Of a stretch of 64,000 nt of DNA, positions 1-8,791 are shown piece by piece (positions within the stretch are counted from its first letter, which is position 1; each line of letters starts with the position of its first letter). Made by a program: the position numbers and the translations under genes. Source of the DNA: an uncultured Marinobacterium sp. (GTDB lineage Bacteria; Pseudomonadota; Gammaproteobacteria; Pseudomonadales; Balneatricaceae). The stretch spans positions 62,001 through 126,000 of the forward strand of contig CANMWJ010000004.1 of the NCBI GenBank assembly GCA_947501565.1, in the 5' to 3' direction. Under the pieces are notes generated by a model, which saw nothing but the letters and a program-made list of their open reading frames with translations, did no database searches and was not told where the DNA came from.

Positions 1-1496
1 CGGCAGATCAACCTGACACGGATAAAAGTAACCCTTCTGAATCAGAGGGCTCGCCACTTGGCAGTCTATGCTTGGTTGGTCTGCTGGGTGGACCGATCGT
101 CGCACTGCTGATCCTGATAACACCCGCCCCTGAAGGTATGCCCGAAGAGGCCTGGCGTTTGGTGGCGATGGCGACCTGGATGGTGATCTGGTGGTTAACC
201 GAAGCGATACCGATTCCGGCCACCGCGTTGCTGCCCATCATCCTGATGCCACTGCTTAACATCGATAAGATCAAGCCGGTGGCTGCGAACTATGCTCATC
301 CGCTGATCTATCTGTTCCTTGGCGGATTCCTGCTGGCCGCGGCGATGCAGCACGTTGGGCTTCACCGTCGTATCGCGCTCAAGATCGTCAGTATGGTCGG
401 TACCTCTCCGGCCCGGATCATCCTTGGTTTTATGCTGGCGACCGCCTTCCTGTCGATGTGGATCTCCAACACCGCGACTACCATCATGATGTTTGCGGTG
501 GGGCTGTCCGTGATCGATTTTGTTGCCCACCATACCGACGATGACAAGATCGTGCGTAATTTCGGCGTCGCCTTGATGCTGTCGATCGCCTACAGCGCTT
601 CAATCGGTGGTGTCGGTACGCTGATCGGTACACCGCCCAACGCCTTGCTCGCGAGCTTCCTGCAAAACACCTATAACATCGAGATTACGTTCTTTAACTG
701 GATGATGCTGGGTGTACCTGTGGTGCTGGTGATGTTGCCGACAACCTGGCTGATCCTGACGCGGCTGCTGTTTCCATCGCATCAGATCGCCATAAGCGAC
801 GCAGGCAGCGTGGTTGAGCGTGAGCTGAAAGCGCTTGGTGCCATGTCCAGAGGTGAAAAACTGGTAGCCGTTATTTTCTTCTGTGCGGCGCTGGGGTGGA
901 TTTTCCGTAAGGTGCTGGTGGACCTGACGGGGCTGCCGATCAATGACACCATCATTGCACTGGTCGCGGCACTGGCGTTATTTGCGATACCGATCTCACG
1001 CGCCAAGGGTGAATTTGCGCTGGATTGGGAGGCGGCGCGAGACCTGCCCTGGGGTGTGTTGCTGCTATTCGGTGGCGGACTGGCGCTGGCAAGTGGATTC
1101 AAAGGCACCGGATTGGCTGAATGGATCGGTAACACCGTCGGTGGTGTTGAGATAAGTACTCTGGCACTGGTCTTGTTGGTCACCATTGCGATCGTCTACC
1201 TGACCGAAATAACCTCGAACACGGCGTCTACCGCAACCTTCCTGCCGATACTGGCCGCCGTAGCTGTGGGCCTTGAGCTGAATCCATTGGTTCTCTGCGT
1301 ACCGGTGGCTCTGGGTGCATCCATGGCGTTTATGATGCCGGTGGCAACGCCGCCTAATGCGATCGTCTTCTCATACGACAGGATGGAGTTGCGCGATATG
1401 GTGCGTGCCGGTTTCTTGCTGAACCTGTTGGCGATCGCCGTGGCGTTCGGGTTGTTTACGCTGCTTGCTGGTGTGGTCTTCGATATCAATCTTTGA
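1..1496 (+). CDS. DASS (SLC13) family sodium:anion symporter, 5' end outside window
   Basis: This is an inner-membrane secondary transporter of the divalent anion:sodium symporter family, which imports dicarboxylates, sulfate or related anions with sodium. The frame is open to the left edge, so the true start lies outside; the TTG at 72 is only the first possible start inside. About 31 polar residues precede the first membrane segment. The paired family motifs are visible: SNTATT in the first half with TPPNALL after it, and TSNTASTATF in the second half with TPPNAIVF after it. The SNT and TPPN pairs line the sodium and substrate sites in this family. Around 11-12 hydrophobic segments are present and the C terminus is complete. 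Substrate cannot be read from sequence; it could be a dicarboxylate, sulfate or another anion. Confidence 0.88.
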   Translation, partial: ADQPDTDKSNPSESEGSPLGSLCLVGLLGGPIVALLILITPAPEGMPEEAWRLVAMATWMVIWWLTEAIPIPATALLPIILMPLLNIDKIKPVAANYAHPLIYLFLGGFLLAAAMQHVGLHRRIALKIVSMVGTSPARIILGFMLATAFLSMWISNTATTIMMFAVGLSVIDFVAHHTDDDKIVRNFGVALMLSIAYSASIGGVGTLIGTPPNALLASFLQNTYNIEITFFNWMMLGVPVVLVMLPTTWLILTRLLFPSHQIAISDAGSVVERELKALGAMSRGEKLVAVIFFCAALGWIFRKVLVDLTGLPINDTIIALVAALALFAIPISRAKGEFALDWEAARDLPWGVLLLFGGGLALASGFKGTGLAEWIGNTVGGVEISTLALVLLVTIAIVYLTEITSNTASTATFLPILAAVAVGLELNPLVLCVPVALGASMAFMMPVATPPNAIVFSYDRMELRDMVRAGFLLNLLAIAVAFGLFTLLAGVVFDINL

Positions 1497-1646
1497 CCGA
1501 GGCGCTTAGGGTGTTGTGGTTTCTGTATGGCTAACAGTGATAGCGACAGGTTATGCACTCCGCCCGGTTGAAAATATACCGCTTAAGGTGATGCAACCCG
1601 GCGATGACCTGACTAAACTGGATTCAGGGTATTGGAGGTAGTTGCC

Positions 1647-2111
1647 ATGGAGCAGTTAACCAGAGCGCAGTTTGACGAGCAGTACACGATCGAACATCTA
1701 CAGGAGTTGTCGGTGTTTGGCGCGCTGAACCGGGACTTTATCGGTCATCTGCTGGAACAGTGCGAGATCTACCGCACAGAACCCGGTGATCTGCTGTTTC
1801 AGGACAGTGAGTCTCCAAAAGGTTTTTATATCCAGATCCATGGCGAAAGCACGCTCTATTGTGGCCGACAGCTCAGGAACCAGATCGTAAACGTTCTCCG
1901 ACCCGGCGAGTGTGTTGGTTTTATCAGCATGCTCTCGATGAACTCTGTGATCGGTGACGTGACACCGTCCGTGGGTTCCATCGTACTGCATATCAGCAAC
2001 CCTCTGTTTGCCACTCTGCCGGAAATCGATGGCGAACAGTCCTTTATCCTCTTGATGAACCTCACCCGAAATATCTGCCGCGCTTATATCAAACACGCGG
2101 TGCAGGAGTAG
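1647..2111 (+). CDS. Stand-alone cyclic-nucleotide-binding (Crp-like cNMP) domain protein
   Basis: A 154-residue protein that is almost entirely a cupin-type cyclic nucleotide-binding fold. It runs from the leading helices (LSVFGALNRDFIGHLLEQCE) through the PGDLLFQDSE strand turn and the RPGECVGFISML segment that corresponds to the phosphate-binding cassette. There is no C-terminal helix-turn-helix, unlike Crp/Fnr, so it is unlikely to bind DNA alone. The classical RxA arginine of the cAMP cassette is not evident, so ligand binding is uncertain. The ATG at 1647 was preferred over the TTG at 1632 because GGAGG lies eight bases before it. It follows the symporter by 150 bases on the same strand and could sense a ligand for a partner protein. 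Confidence 0.75.
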   Translation: MEQLTRAQFDEQYTIEHLQELSVFGALNRDFIGHLLEQCEIYRTEPGDLLFQDSESPKGFYIQIHGESTLYCGRQLRNQIVNVLRPGECVGFISMLSMNSVIGDVTPSVGSIVLHISNPLFATLPEIDGEQSFILLMNLTRNICRAYIKHAVQE

Positions 2112-2249
2112 GAAACCGGAGAGCGTGAGTGCAGATCTCGTCGTGCAGTGTTAACACTCTTTGTGAAGTATGATGGCTTTGGCCCAGCGGAAAATCGACA
2201 TCCCTGTCATGCTCAGCATCTATAGTTAACGTACACCCTACGAGCACGG

Positions 2250-3698
2250 TTACCTGCTAGGTAGTAGTTTTCCTGGATTCATTAGATTCTTCGGATCTAA
2301 GGATTGTTTGATCTGCCACATGACATCCAGCGCTACAATGTCCTTCATCCGTTTCATCGTGTCTGTTTTCGAACAGCCAATTCCATGTTCTGCACTGAAC
2401 GTTCCACTAAGCTCTTTTATAGCCGTTTCCACTGCCTCGACTATCCTGGACTCAAGCTTTAGATCCCTTTCAGCGCCGGCCAACACATTTGGCCATATCC
2501 CATAGTGCAAATTACCGTCACCTAAATGGGCAATTACGTTGTACTCTGCATTGGGTGCAATTGTTGCTAATTTTTTCTCCATCACCTCGATAAAGGTCTG
2601 TACCTTGTCAAGCGGCACGGCAACGTCACTCAGTATCGGACGGCCCTTGGCGAGTATCGCTTCAAGACCACCTTCGCGAATCTCCCAAAGCGTTTTACGC
2701 TGTTCTTCAGACTGAGCAATTACCGCATCCAAGACGTCACCCGATTCAAAGAGCTCCTCCAGCAATGATTCAAACTGATTCATAACAGGTAGCGAACCAT
2801 CTTCCAGGGGGGTTGCATCCACTGGTGAAACAGCACCGATCTCGATCAGGACGGAGTATTCCATTGGTTGTTCGAAGGGAGGAGATAGGTTTTCAAAATG
2901 ATTTGTTACCAGTTCGATAAACTCATGTGGCATCAATTCAAAAGCTTCTACACTCCCCCTTGTCGCTTCCTGAATACGATTAAGCAAACTCAATGCAGCG
3001 TCGACACTTGGGATAGCAACCAACGCTGTTGCATATGCTTTTGGCATTGGAAAAAGCTTTAACACAGCCGAAGTGATCACTCCCAGTGTACCTTCCGACC
3101 CAATAAACAGGTTTTTCAGCGAATAGCCTGTGTTGTCTTTATGAAGTTGGGACATCAGGTTGAGAACGCGTCCATCCGGTGTGACGACTTCGATCCCCAT
3201 ACACAAATCCCGGGTATTTCCGTATCGAACCACATTGGAACCCCCCGCATTAGTAGCCAGGTTACCGCCAATCATACAACTACCCTGTGCACCAAATGTA
3301 AGAGGAAATATAAGGCCATACTCCTCCACCTTATGATGCAGCTCCTGCAGTACTACCCCTGCTTCCACAATTGCCAAACGAGAATCGGTGTTGATCTCAA
3401 CAATCTTGTTCATCCGATCAAGAGAAAGAATGATGTGACTTTTATCCTGGCCAGGGTACGCACCACCCGCAATTCCGGTGTTACCCGACTGTGGCACCAC
3501 CGGAAGATCGTGTTCGTATGCAAACCTCATTACATCTGCGACCTCCGATGTGCATGCTGGACGAACAACCGCCAAAGATTCACCTTTCCATTTACCCGTC
3601 CAATCACTGTCGTATTTTTCGCGGTTTTGATCGCCGCTTAATACGTAAGGCTCTCCAACTAAGGCGCACAAAGACTCGATAACCGATGCATGTTCCAT
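2250..3698 (-). CDS. FAD-linked D-2-hydroxyacid dehydrogenase (GlcD/DLD-like)
   Basis: A 482-residue flavoprotein of the VAO/PCMH family that oxidises a D-2-hydroxyacid (glycolate, D-lactate or D-2-hydroxyglutarate type) to the 2-oxoacid. The N-terminal FAD-binding domain shows the pyrophosphate-binding turn SGNTGIAGGAYPG at residues 71-83. The C-terminal FAD-oxidase domain carries HLGDGNLHYG near residue 391, with the metal and substrate histidines, and AEHGIGCSK near 436, both diagnostic of this group. The ATG at 3698 was chosen because AGAGG sits just upstream; the longer frame begins with TTG. No glcE or glcF genes adjoin it, so it is probably a one-subunit enzyme. Base composition is more AT-rich than in the genes further right, and an IS3 remnant lies directly upstream, so horizontal gain is possible. 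Confidence 0.85.
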   Translation of the reverse strand: MEHASVIESLCALVGEPYVLSGDQNREKYDSDWTGKWKGESLAVVRPACTSEVADVMRFAYEHDLPVVPQSGNTGIAGGAYPGQDKSHIILSLDRMNKIVEINTDSRLAIVEAGVVLQELHHKVEEYGLIFPLTFGAQGSCMIGGNLATNAGGSNVVRYGNTRDLCMGIEVVTPDGRVLNLMSQLHKDNTGYSLKNLFIGSEGTLGVITSAVLKLFPMPKAYATALVAIPSVDAALSLLNRIQEATRGSVEAFELMPHEFIELVTNHFENLSPPFEQPMEYSVLIEIGAVSPVDATPLEDGSLPVMNQFESLLEELFESGDVLDAVIAQSEEQRKTLWEIREGGLEAILAKGRPILSDVAVPLDKVQTFIEVMEKKLATIAPNAEYNVIAHLGDGNLHYGIWPNVLAGAERDLKLESRIVEAVETAIKELSGTFSAEHGIGCSKTDTMKRMKDIVALDVMWQIKQSLDPKNLMNPGKLLPSR

Positions 3699-3834
3699 AT
3701 AAAGACCTCTACTTTGTTGTTTGGAGGTCAATAGTCAGAACCTCCAACAAGCTCACCCAGAAAGCACGTTAATCTTGTTCAGGGCTGAGTTAACATTTGC
3801 TTTCCACAAGCGATTTATCCGCTTGTACTGTTAC

Positions 3835-4110
3835 ATCCAGTTATCCGTCAGTGTGCGGACTTCACTCAGCGTTCTGATCAGATACATATTCAGGATCTCG
3901 TCGCGATAGATACGGTTAAATCGCTCGACGCAGGAATTCTGGGTGGGCGTACCTGGTTGAATGAACTCAAGCTGGATACCCTGTTCTTCTATCTACTCGG
4001 CCAGCGCTGCAGCAGAAGATGATTGCAGCTCAAAGCCCATCCGGCTGAGTAGTGTTTCCACTGTCCCCGTCAGCCGCTGCCAGTCATGACAATCCCCCTG
4101 CGGCCTTGTT
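3835..4110 (-). pseudogene. Decayed IS3-family transposase OrfB (integrase core) fragment
   Basis: Read on the minus strand, this stretch encodes the C-terminal part of an IS3-type integrase. Recognisable pieces are QLEFIQPGTPTQNS, VERFNRIYRDEILN and RTLSEVRTLTDNW, the end of the DDE rve domain including the region around the catalytic Glu. There is an in-frame TAG at the position where a Trp normally follows ALAE, and translation stops again two codons after DNW, before the conserved tail. No intact OrfA, start codon or terminal inverted repeats were found. It is a dead remnant. Boundaries are approximate. Confidence 0.75.
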
Positions 4111-4600
4111 CGATCAGTGGTCACCAGGCATCAATATTAGGGCGCATAAAGTCCAACCCTTCCTGCTGCTGATTGAGGTGATAGCTCAGGGTGCTGCAAC
4201 AACTTGTTCTTTGGTGGAAAGCGACTCAAATCACTTTAACTAGGATTTAATATGCAAAAAAATACATATTTACTATGGTGTTCCATATAAAAAAAATATG
4301 GAAAGAGGGCGAAGTGGTGACTTGGAGGAGCGATGTGAAACTCAATCAGTTGGCGTGCTTTCTCGAAATTCTAGTGATCAAGTAAAACTGGCCACCACTT
4401 TGTAGGCATTCCAGTATTTCGAACGAGGTCAGCATATCCACTCCAATCAAGTGGCCAAATTCACTATGCAGTACACATCATATCCTCTGTAAAAAACCAA
4501 ATATCAAACTGAAGTTCGGATACTATGGGCTAGGCGAACTACCTGCGTGTCACCATGCGTAGTGCTATGATCGGTGGCTCAAAATTGAAGGAGAGAGTCT
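4111..4600. other. Gene-free stretch beside the IS3 remnant
   Basis: About 490 bases without a convincing coding frame. It includes a very AT-rich patch around 4245-4310. A segment near 4385-4475 (GGCCACCACTT, then TTTCGAACGAGGTCAG and AAGTGGCCAAATTCA) looks like non-coding edge sequence of a second insertion element. That resemblance is an impression and was not matched to a named element. The end of the stretch carries the ribosome binding site of the cytochrome gene. Confidence 0.4.
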
Positions 4601-5035
4601 ATGAAGTTCAGATCCCAAATGCTGTTTATCGTGTCGATTACGTTCTCTTCCTCGCTTTGGGCTCACTCTGGTGCGACGGGCATCGTTAAAGAGCGCATGG
4701 ATAACTTCAAAGAATCTAAAGCGTCGATGAAGTCGCTCAAAAAGGCGGTGCGAAAGAACGACTTTGATACCGTGGCTCAGGAAGCGATGGCGATTAACCA
4801 ATGGGCGAGAAAACTGACGACTTACTTCCCTGAAGGCTCAAATCAACATCCATCGGAAGCACTGAACCTGATCTGGCAGGAGTTTGATCAGTTTGAGGTT
4901 CGTGCAGAGACTCAAATTAAAGCTTCAGAGCAACTTCAAAAAGCCGGATTAGGCAAAGATGCAGCGAGTGCCGCTAAGGCTTACTCTGATCTGGCGAAGT
5001 CCTGCAAAGCCTGCCATGACGATTACCGTGAGTAG
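4601..5035 (+). CDS. Cytochrome c' (class II cytochrome c)
   Basis: A 144-residue periplasmic haem protein. Residues 1-21 form a Sec signal peptide ending LWA before HSG. The mature part is a helical bundle with the haem attachment site CKACH at residues 135-139, at the extreme C terminus as in class II cytochromes c. An RxxxM element (RMDNFKESKASMKSL) lies near the mature N terminus where the class II proteins place helix 1. Length fits the family (about 130-150 residues). The start has AAGGAGAG eight bases upstream. Cytochromes c' bind NO, CO or other small ligands; a specific role cannot be assigned. It stands alone between the IS remnant and an exporter gene. Confidence 0.88.
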   Translation: MKFRSQMLFIVSITFSSSLWAHSGATGIVKERMDNFKESKASMKSLKKAVRKNDFDTVAQEAMAINQWARKLTTYFPEGSNQHPSEALNLIWQEFDQFEVRAETQIKASEQLQKAGLGKDAASAAKAYSDLAKSCKACHDDYRE

Positions 5036-5228
5036 TATCGAGTAACCCTTTGTCATTCAGTCATAGCCAACCAAGCTGATGCCTGAAACAGCTGGAAACC
5101 GCTCGTTCAGAGACGATAAAGATCCAGCTTCCCGACACACTAAAACGGCTTTTCAACAAACTACGTAAGCGTCCGCTTGGATAGACTTGTCTGCAAGAAC
5201 GGTAAAGAGACAGGCAGAGGTTGGTTTG

Positions 5229-5846
5229 ATGGAAAGCATTACAACGTTGATAACCCTGGCGGGTATTGCGGCGATGGGCATTATGACGCCCGGACCGGAT
5301 TTCGTGGCCGTGAGCCATGCCTCGGTGGCTGCCGGTAGAGCTCAGGCTTCCAGCGTCGCAGTGGGCGTTGTACTGGGTAATGGCATCTGGGTCGGAGCGG
5401 CACTGTTTGGCGTGGGTGTGCTGTTCACGCTGTTTCCCACCTTCTTCATCGGATTCAAAGTGCTGGGCGGCGCTTACCTGATCTGGATGGGCATCAAAAT
5501 GCTCCGGGCTGCCCGGACAAAACTTGTCGCCACGCCTGATGGCATTGAGCGGAGCTTACACCGTGGGGCATTAAAGGGACTATCAACCACCCTGGCGAAT
5601 CCAAAGGCTGCGATCTATTACGCTTCAGCGCTTTCGACTGTAGCCCCCGCGGATGCGTCACTGCAGTTGCTACTGTTGATGTTGCTGACCGTGATTGGCG
5701 TTGCCACGTTGTGGTTCAGCTGCGTGGTTTTTCTTCTCTCAACACCCAAAGCCTCGGCTATGTATCAGCGCTTCAAGCTCTATCTGGAATCGCTCTTCGG
5801 CTCACTGATCATTGTGTTTGGTGCCAGGCAGCTCCTGCAACAGTAG
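5229..5846 (+). CDS. LysE/RhtB-family amino-acid exporter
   Basis: A 205-residue inner-membrane protein with about six hydrophobic segments. The family signature GIMTPGPDFVAVSHASVAAGR is at the N terminus, followed by GVVLGNGIWVGAALFGVG and GAYLIWMGIKMLRAA, typical of RhtB-type exporters of amino acids such as homoserine, threonine or leucine. The ATG at 5229 was preferred over an upstream TTG because CAGAGG precedes it by eight bases. The NPKAAIYYAS motif at the middle of the protein is also family-typical. It appears to be transcribed alone. Substrate unknown. Confidence 0.88.
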   Translation: MESITTLITLAGIAAMGIMTPGPDFVAVSHASVAAGRAQASSVAVGVVLGNGIWVGAALFGVGVLFTLFPTFFIGFKVLGGAYLIWMGIKMLRAARTKLVATPDGIERSLHRGALKGLSTTLANPKAAIYYASALSTVAPADASLQLLLLMLLTVIGVATLWFSCVVFLLSTPKASAMYQRFKLYLESLFGSLIIVFGARQLLQQ

Positions 5847-5898
5847 GTGCTGCCGTTTTCTATAATCAGGCGAATCCCAGCATTGATAAGGACGTCAT

Positions 5899-6303
5899 AT
5901 GCCCACCTTTCTGTTTCTTGCGCTCGTTTCGATATGGATTACAGAGTTGAAAAATATCAAAAATCCATTTCAAAAATATTTCGTGAAAGGAATTTTAACT
6001 GTTGCGGTGTTCTTTGTAAGTTTTGAATGGTGGCATCGCTCAATATCAATGCGAGACACCCACTATGATTTTGGGTGTTACGTCGAGACTCGATGCCTCA
6101 GAGGATGTTCAGCTATTTTCAAAAAAGAAAATGGGGAGCTTGAGGAATATATAATCAGTTTTCAAGATGACTTTTATTACCGTGATGTGAAAGTTGGAAG
6201 TTGTTTGTATATCAAGCATTACCCCGTACTTTGGTGGAGCTACGTTATTTCCGTACAGAAAGAACACCCGAATTTCTATACAAATGCGGCAATAACAGAC
6301 TAG
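5899..6303 (+). CDS. Unrecognised small membrane protein, two predicted TM segments
   Basis: A 134-residue protein that I do not recognise. Two hydrophobic segments lie near residues 2-14 and 30-46, followed by a soluble, aromatic-rich C-terminal half with four cysteines in a short span (CYVETRCLRGC and a later GSCLY). The start has AAGGAC about seven bases upstream. Codon use is AT-rich compared with the LysE gene before it, and it opens the AT-rich block that runs to about 9480. The topology suggests a membrane-tethered extracytoplasmic domain, possibly with disulfides; that is inference. Confidence 0.55.
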   Translation: MPTFLFLALVSIWITELKNIKNPFQKYFVKGILTVAVFFVSFEWWHRSISMRDTHYDFGCYVETRCLRGCSAIFKKENGELEEYIISFQDDFYYRDVKVGSCLYIKHYPVLWWSYVISVQKEHPNFYTNAAITD

Positions 6304-6309
6304 CTTGGA

Positions 6310-6334
6310 TGACCGCTTGGGGTCATAGCGGACA
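6310..6334 (+). repeat. Short palindromic repeat TGACCGCT..GGGTC..AGCGG, copy 1
   Basis: This 25-base element starts TGACCGCT and ends AGCGGACA around a central GGGTC. An imperfect copy in the same orientation lies at 9445-9469. The two copies flank the AT-rich secreted-protein and lipoprotein genes. The outer parts can pair (TGACCGCT with AGCGGACA, imperfectly). Confidence 0.55.
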
Positions 6335-6511
6335 ACCTTGGCTTTGATATGGTCGTACAATTGCTGTCAGATAAAGTCTGAATTACTACAAATAATGTTT
6401 GATCTGATATGTAACAAGAGGGGGCTCGTGGCCCCCTCCCTCCTCCCCCCCGTGCGTATTCAGGTTAGCAGAGAGGAACTCCCTTCCGGTGAATGTGAGC
6501 GCATTGCGATT

Positions 6512-7957
6512 CTATTTGATATTGATTGGTTGGTTATGTGCAAGAAAGTCGCCGATCGATTCTGCACCATCAATACCTATCATCGTGCTTTTTACTTGAT
6601 ATTTTGACCTGTTTTGGTAGTGGGGGATGGCTTGAATCACTACGTAAGGGTAGATTCTGCTGCCTGATCTAAAATCGTCAAAAACCATGCTTTTATTGCG
6701 TGTGTCTTCTATTTTCTCCAGTGAGAAAAGAAAGTGATCCCCTTGAAGGCTTCCTAAATAATGGTATTTAAGGTTGTCTTTTATTAGTGAAAGCTTGTAT
6801 CCGTCCTCGAGAGGCTTGATGTTGATGTAGTGGCCGTATCGATTTCCATTTGTTTTGTAGAAATATTGTGGGTTCAGTAGATTGGTGATGGTTTTAGTAT
6901 GCTGGCTTGAAAGTGCCATATACTGTTCCATTCCGTATTTTGGTCGAAGGGACTTGGAGTAGTCTCTTAGTGCTTTAGTTTTTTCGGCTAATATTTTGTC
7001 GATCAGGATATCATCGCTGTATGAGCCTCGTGCATCAATTTCGTGAAGGAAATTAAATTCTTTTGTTTTAGTGTCTTGTGCATATAATACTAGGGCTTTT
7101 AGTCTAAGGTCAGGGAGGTATCTGTTGTTTTTTCCTATTGTTAGTACTGCCTTGACTTTAATTGGTAGAGTTGAAATAGCTTCCTCGACTTTCTCTGCTA
7201 ATTCAGCGTTTTCACCAAATTTAATTTCAACGCCGCAGTATTTTCCAATTTTTCCAGCGGAACTTTTAAATTCCGTTGATAGCTTTATCGGAAGATCACC
7301 ATAGAGATTGTGTGGTACGTCGTTACGGAATATTGGATTCGGTTTTTTTCCTATGTTTTCGAAATCTCTAGAGAAGTCAAAGTTTTTAAGCCTGTATACG
7401 AAATGTTCTGCCTCGGTTTCGTTTTCATAACAGTTAAAAATCGCGTTTGATCTAGCGGAGTGTCGATCTCTATCGTTGGAATATTTGTTTAATATAATCG
7501 TTTTGCTCATTCGATCAAAATCAAACCCCATACTTCCAAGTATGGGCATCTCGATGTAAATATCTTTGCCTTCTAACTCCCCAATGGAAGACTCTTTCTT
7601 ATGTGTTTCTATAGCGTTGGATAGCGATTTATATAGTTTTCTTTGCTTAAAAGCATTTGGTTCATTTATGAAATCGTTTGCTGCTTTTATAACAGGGGTT
7701 GGCACGTAGTAGCTTGGAATAAGGTTCCTATATACCTTGGAACCTGATGACATGCTGGATAAAAGAAATAGATTGTCGGGATTGGTGAAAAGGTCTACAG
7801 ACTGATTGTAAAAGTGCTGTCTAAATGTTTCTGAATCTTCAGACTGTGAGAACTCAAATAGGCTGGGAGTTTCTTCTTGTAACAAAGCGGGGGGGGCTGC
7901 GAATATGCTGACTGAGGTAAATAGAGCTGCAGCTGCTGATAGACTTGTGATTTTCAT
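6512..7957 (-). CDS. Unrecognised secreted protein (481 aa), downstream partner of the lipoprotein gene
   Basis: No family was recognised with confidence. Residues 1-20 are a Sec signal peptide (hydrophobic run ending SIFA before APP), so the protein is exported. The rest is soluble, highly charged and Asn/Lys-rich, with only two cysteines in the mature part (FNCYENE and GKYCGVEI), which could form one disulfide. There is no transmembrane segment and no enzyme motif that I can see. The start has AAGGAAG seven bases upstream. It lies 45 bases downstream of the lipoprotein gene on the same strand, so the two are probably one transcript and may act together in the periplasm or at the outer membrane. 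Codon use is strongly AT-rich for this window, suggesting transfer. Confidence 0.7.
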   Translation of the reverse strand: MKITSLSAAAALFTSVSIFAAPPALLQEETPSLFEFSQSEDSETFRQHFYNQSVDLFTNPDNLFLLSSMSSGSKVYRNLIPSYYVPTPVIKAANDFINEPNAFKQRKLYKSLSNAIETHKKESSIGELEGKDIYIEMPILGSMGFDFDRMSKTIILNKYSNDRDRHSARSNAIFNCYENETEAEHFVYRLKNFDFSRDFENIGKKPNPIFRNDVPHNLYGDLPIKLSTEFKSSAGKIGKYCGVEIKFGENAELAEKVEEAISTLPIKVKAVLTIGKNNRYLPDLRLKALVLYAQDTKTKEFNFLHEIDARGSYSDDILIDKILAEKTKALRDYSKSLRPKYGMEQYMALSSQHTKTITNLLNPQYFYKTNGNRYGHYINIKPLEDGYKLSLIKDNLKYHYLGSLQGDHFLFSLEKIEDTRNKSMVFDDFRSGSRIYPYVVIQAIPHYQNRSKYQVKSTMIGIDGAESIGDFLAHNQPINIK

Positions 7958-8002
7958 CTTGTCTTCCTTGAAAATTATAATTTAATAAATATTAATTGCT
8001 TT

Positions 8003-8791
8003 TTATTGAATTATGGTTTCCTTTTTTAAAGGAGCATGATGATCGTGTTGAGAGACATATATGCTTTTCCAAGTAGAAGTGGCCCATATTTGAGTCGCTT
8101 CTTTATTGCTGCAGATAAATACTTTGTTCTTCTTGTGTGTTGCTCTAGGGCAAGCAATTTTCTCACCCTTTTTTAGGTTGCGCTGGAGCTCTTGAGCATG
8201 TGCTTTCGATGAGGCAACGTGCACTACTAATTCTTCCTGTTTGAGCAGTCTATGTGTCTCAAGTCTTTTTAGCATGAGGAGATATTCTTCCTCGCTTTTA
8301 TCTGGATAAGTATCTAGCCTAGCTCCATGGTGCAATATATGATTTTTCGATTCAGATATGGCTTTATCGCGTGCGGCTAATACTTCGTCAAAATAACGCC
8401 TCATCTCCGGCGAAGGAGAGTCTAAAGACTTTGTGATCTCTTCTTTTCGTTTCTCCTTTGCTCGTTTTTTTTCAACCTCCTCCGCTCTTTTCTTGTCACT
8501 TGTTTTTATGCCAAGTAGGTACTCTTCGTCGCTTTTATAACTGTTTACATTAAAGCGGATATTGGTATCGGGATGTGTGAATGTTTTTCTGTTGTTATTT
8601 ATGGCTTCAGCGCGAGATTTCATTAGCCTATCGTAATACGAGCTATCTTTAACAAGTGGTTTTTTATCTTGGGAAATGTTTTGACTGGTGGAGACTTTTT
8701 CGCTTGAATCATTGCATCCTGACAGTGCAATAGGAATAGATAGCGCCAGTGCTAAAATAAGAGCGTTCTTTTTTCCATTGGTGGTTTTCAT
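8003..8791 (-). CDS. Lipoprotein with an internal tandem-like duplication (262 aa)
   Basis: The N terminus is a lipoprotein signal with lipobox LSGC (Cys26); Asn at +2 predicts outer-membrane sorting by the usual Lol rule. Two related units of about 44 residues are visible, at 52-95 and 133-175. Each starts with an aromatic (YYDRLMKSRAEAI versus RYFDEVLAARDKAI), continues through a His/Asp-rich middle and ends with DEEYLLGIK or EEEYLLMLK. A highly charged Lys/Glu helix at about 97-121 separates them, and a C-terminal part with a C..C pair (IACPRA, VFICSN) follows. I do not know the family. The start has AAAGGA upstream. It is the first gene of a probable pair with the secreted protein at 6512-7957. 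Confidence 0.7.
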   Translation of the reverse strand: MKTTNGKKNALILALALSIPIALSGCNDSSEKVSTSQNISQDKKPLVKDSSYYDRLMKSRAEAINNNRKTFTHPDTNIRFNVNSYKSDEEYLLGIKTSDKKRAEEVEKKRAKEKRKEEITKSLDSPSPEMRRYFDEVLAARDKAISESKNHILHHGARLDTYPDKSEEEYLLMLKRLETHRLLKQEELVVHVASSKAHAQELQRNLKKGEKIACPRATHKKNKVFICSNKEATQIWATSTWKSIYVSQHDHHAPLKKETIIQ

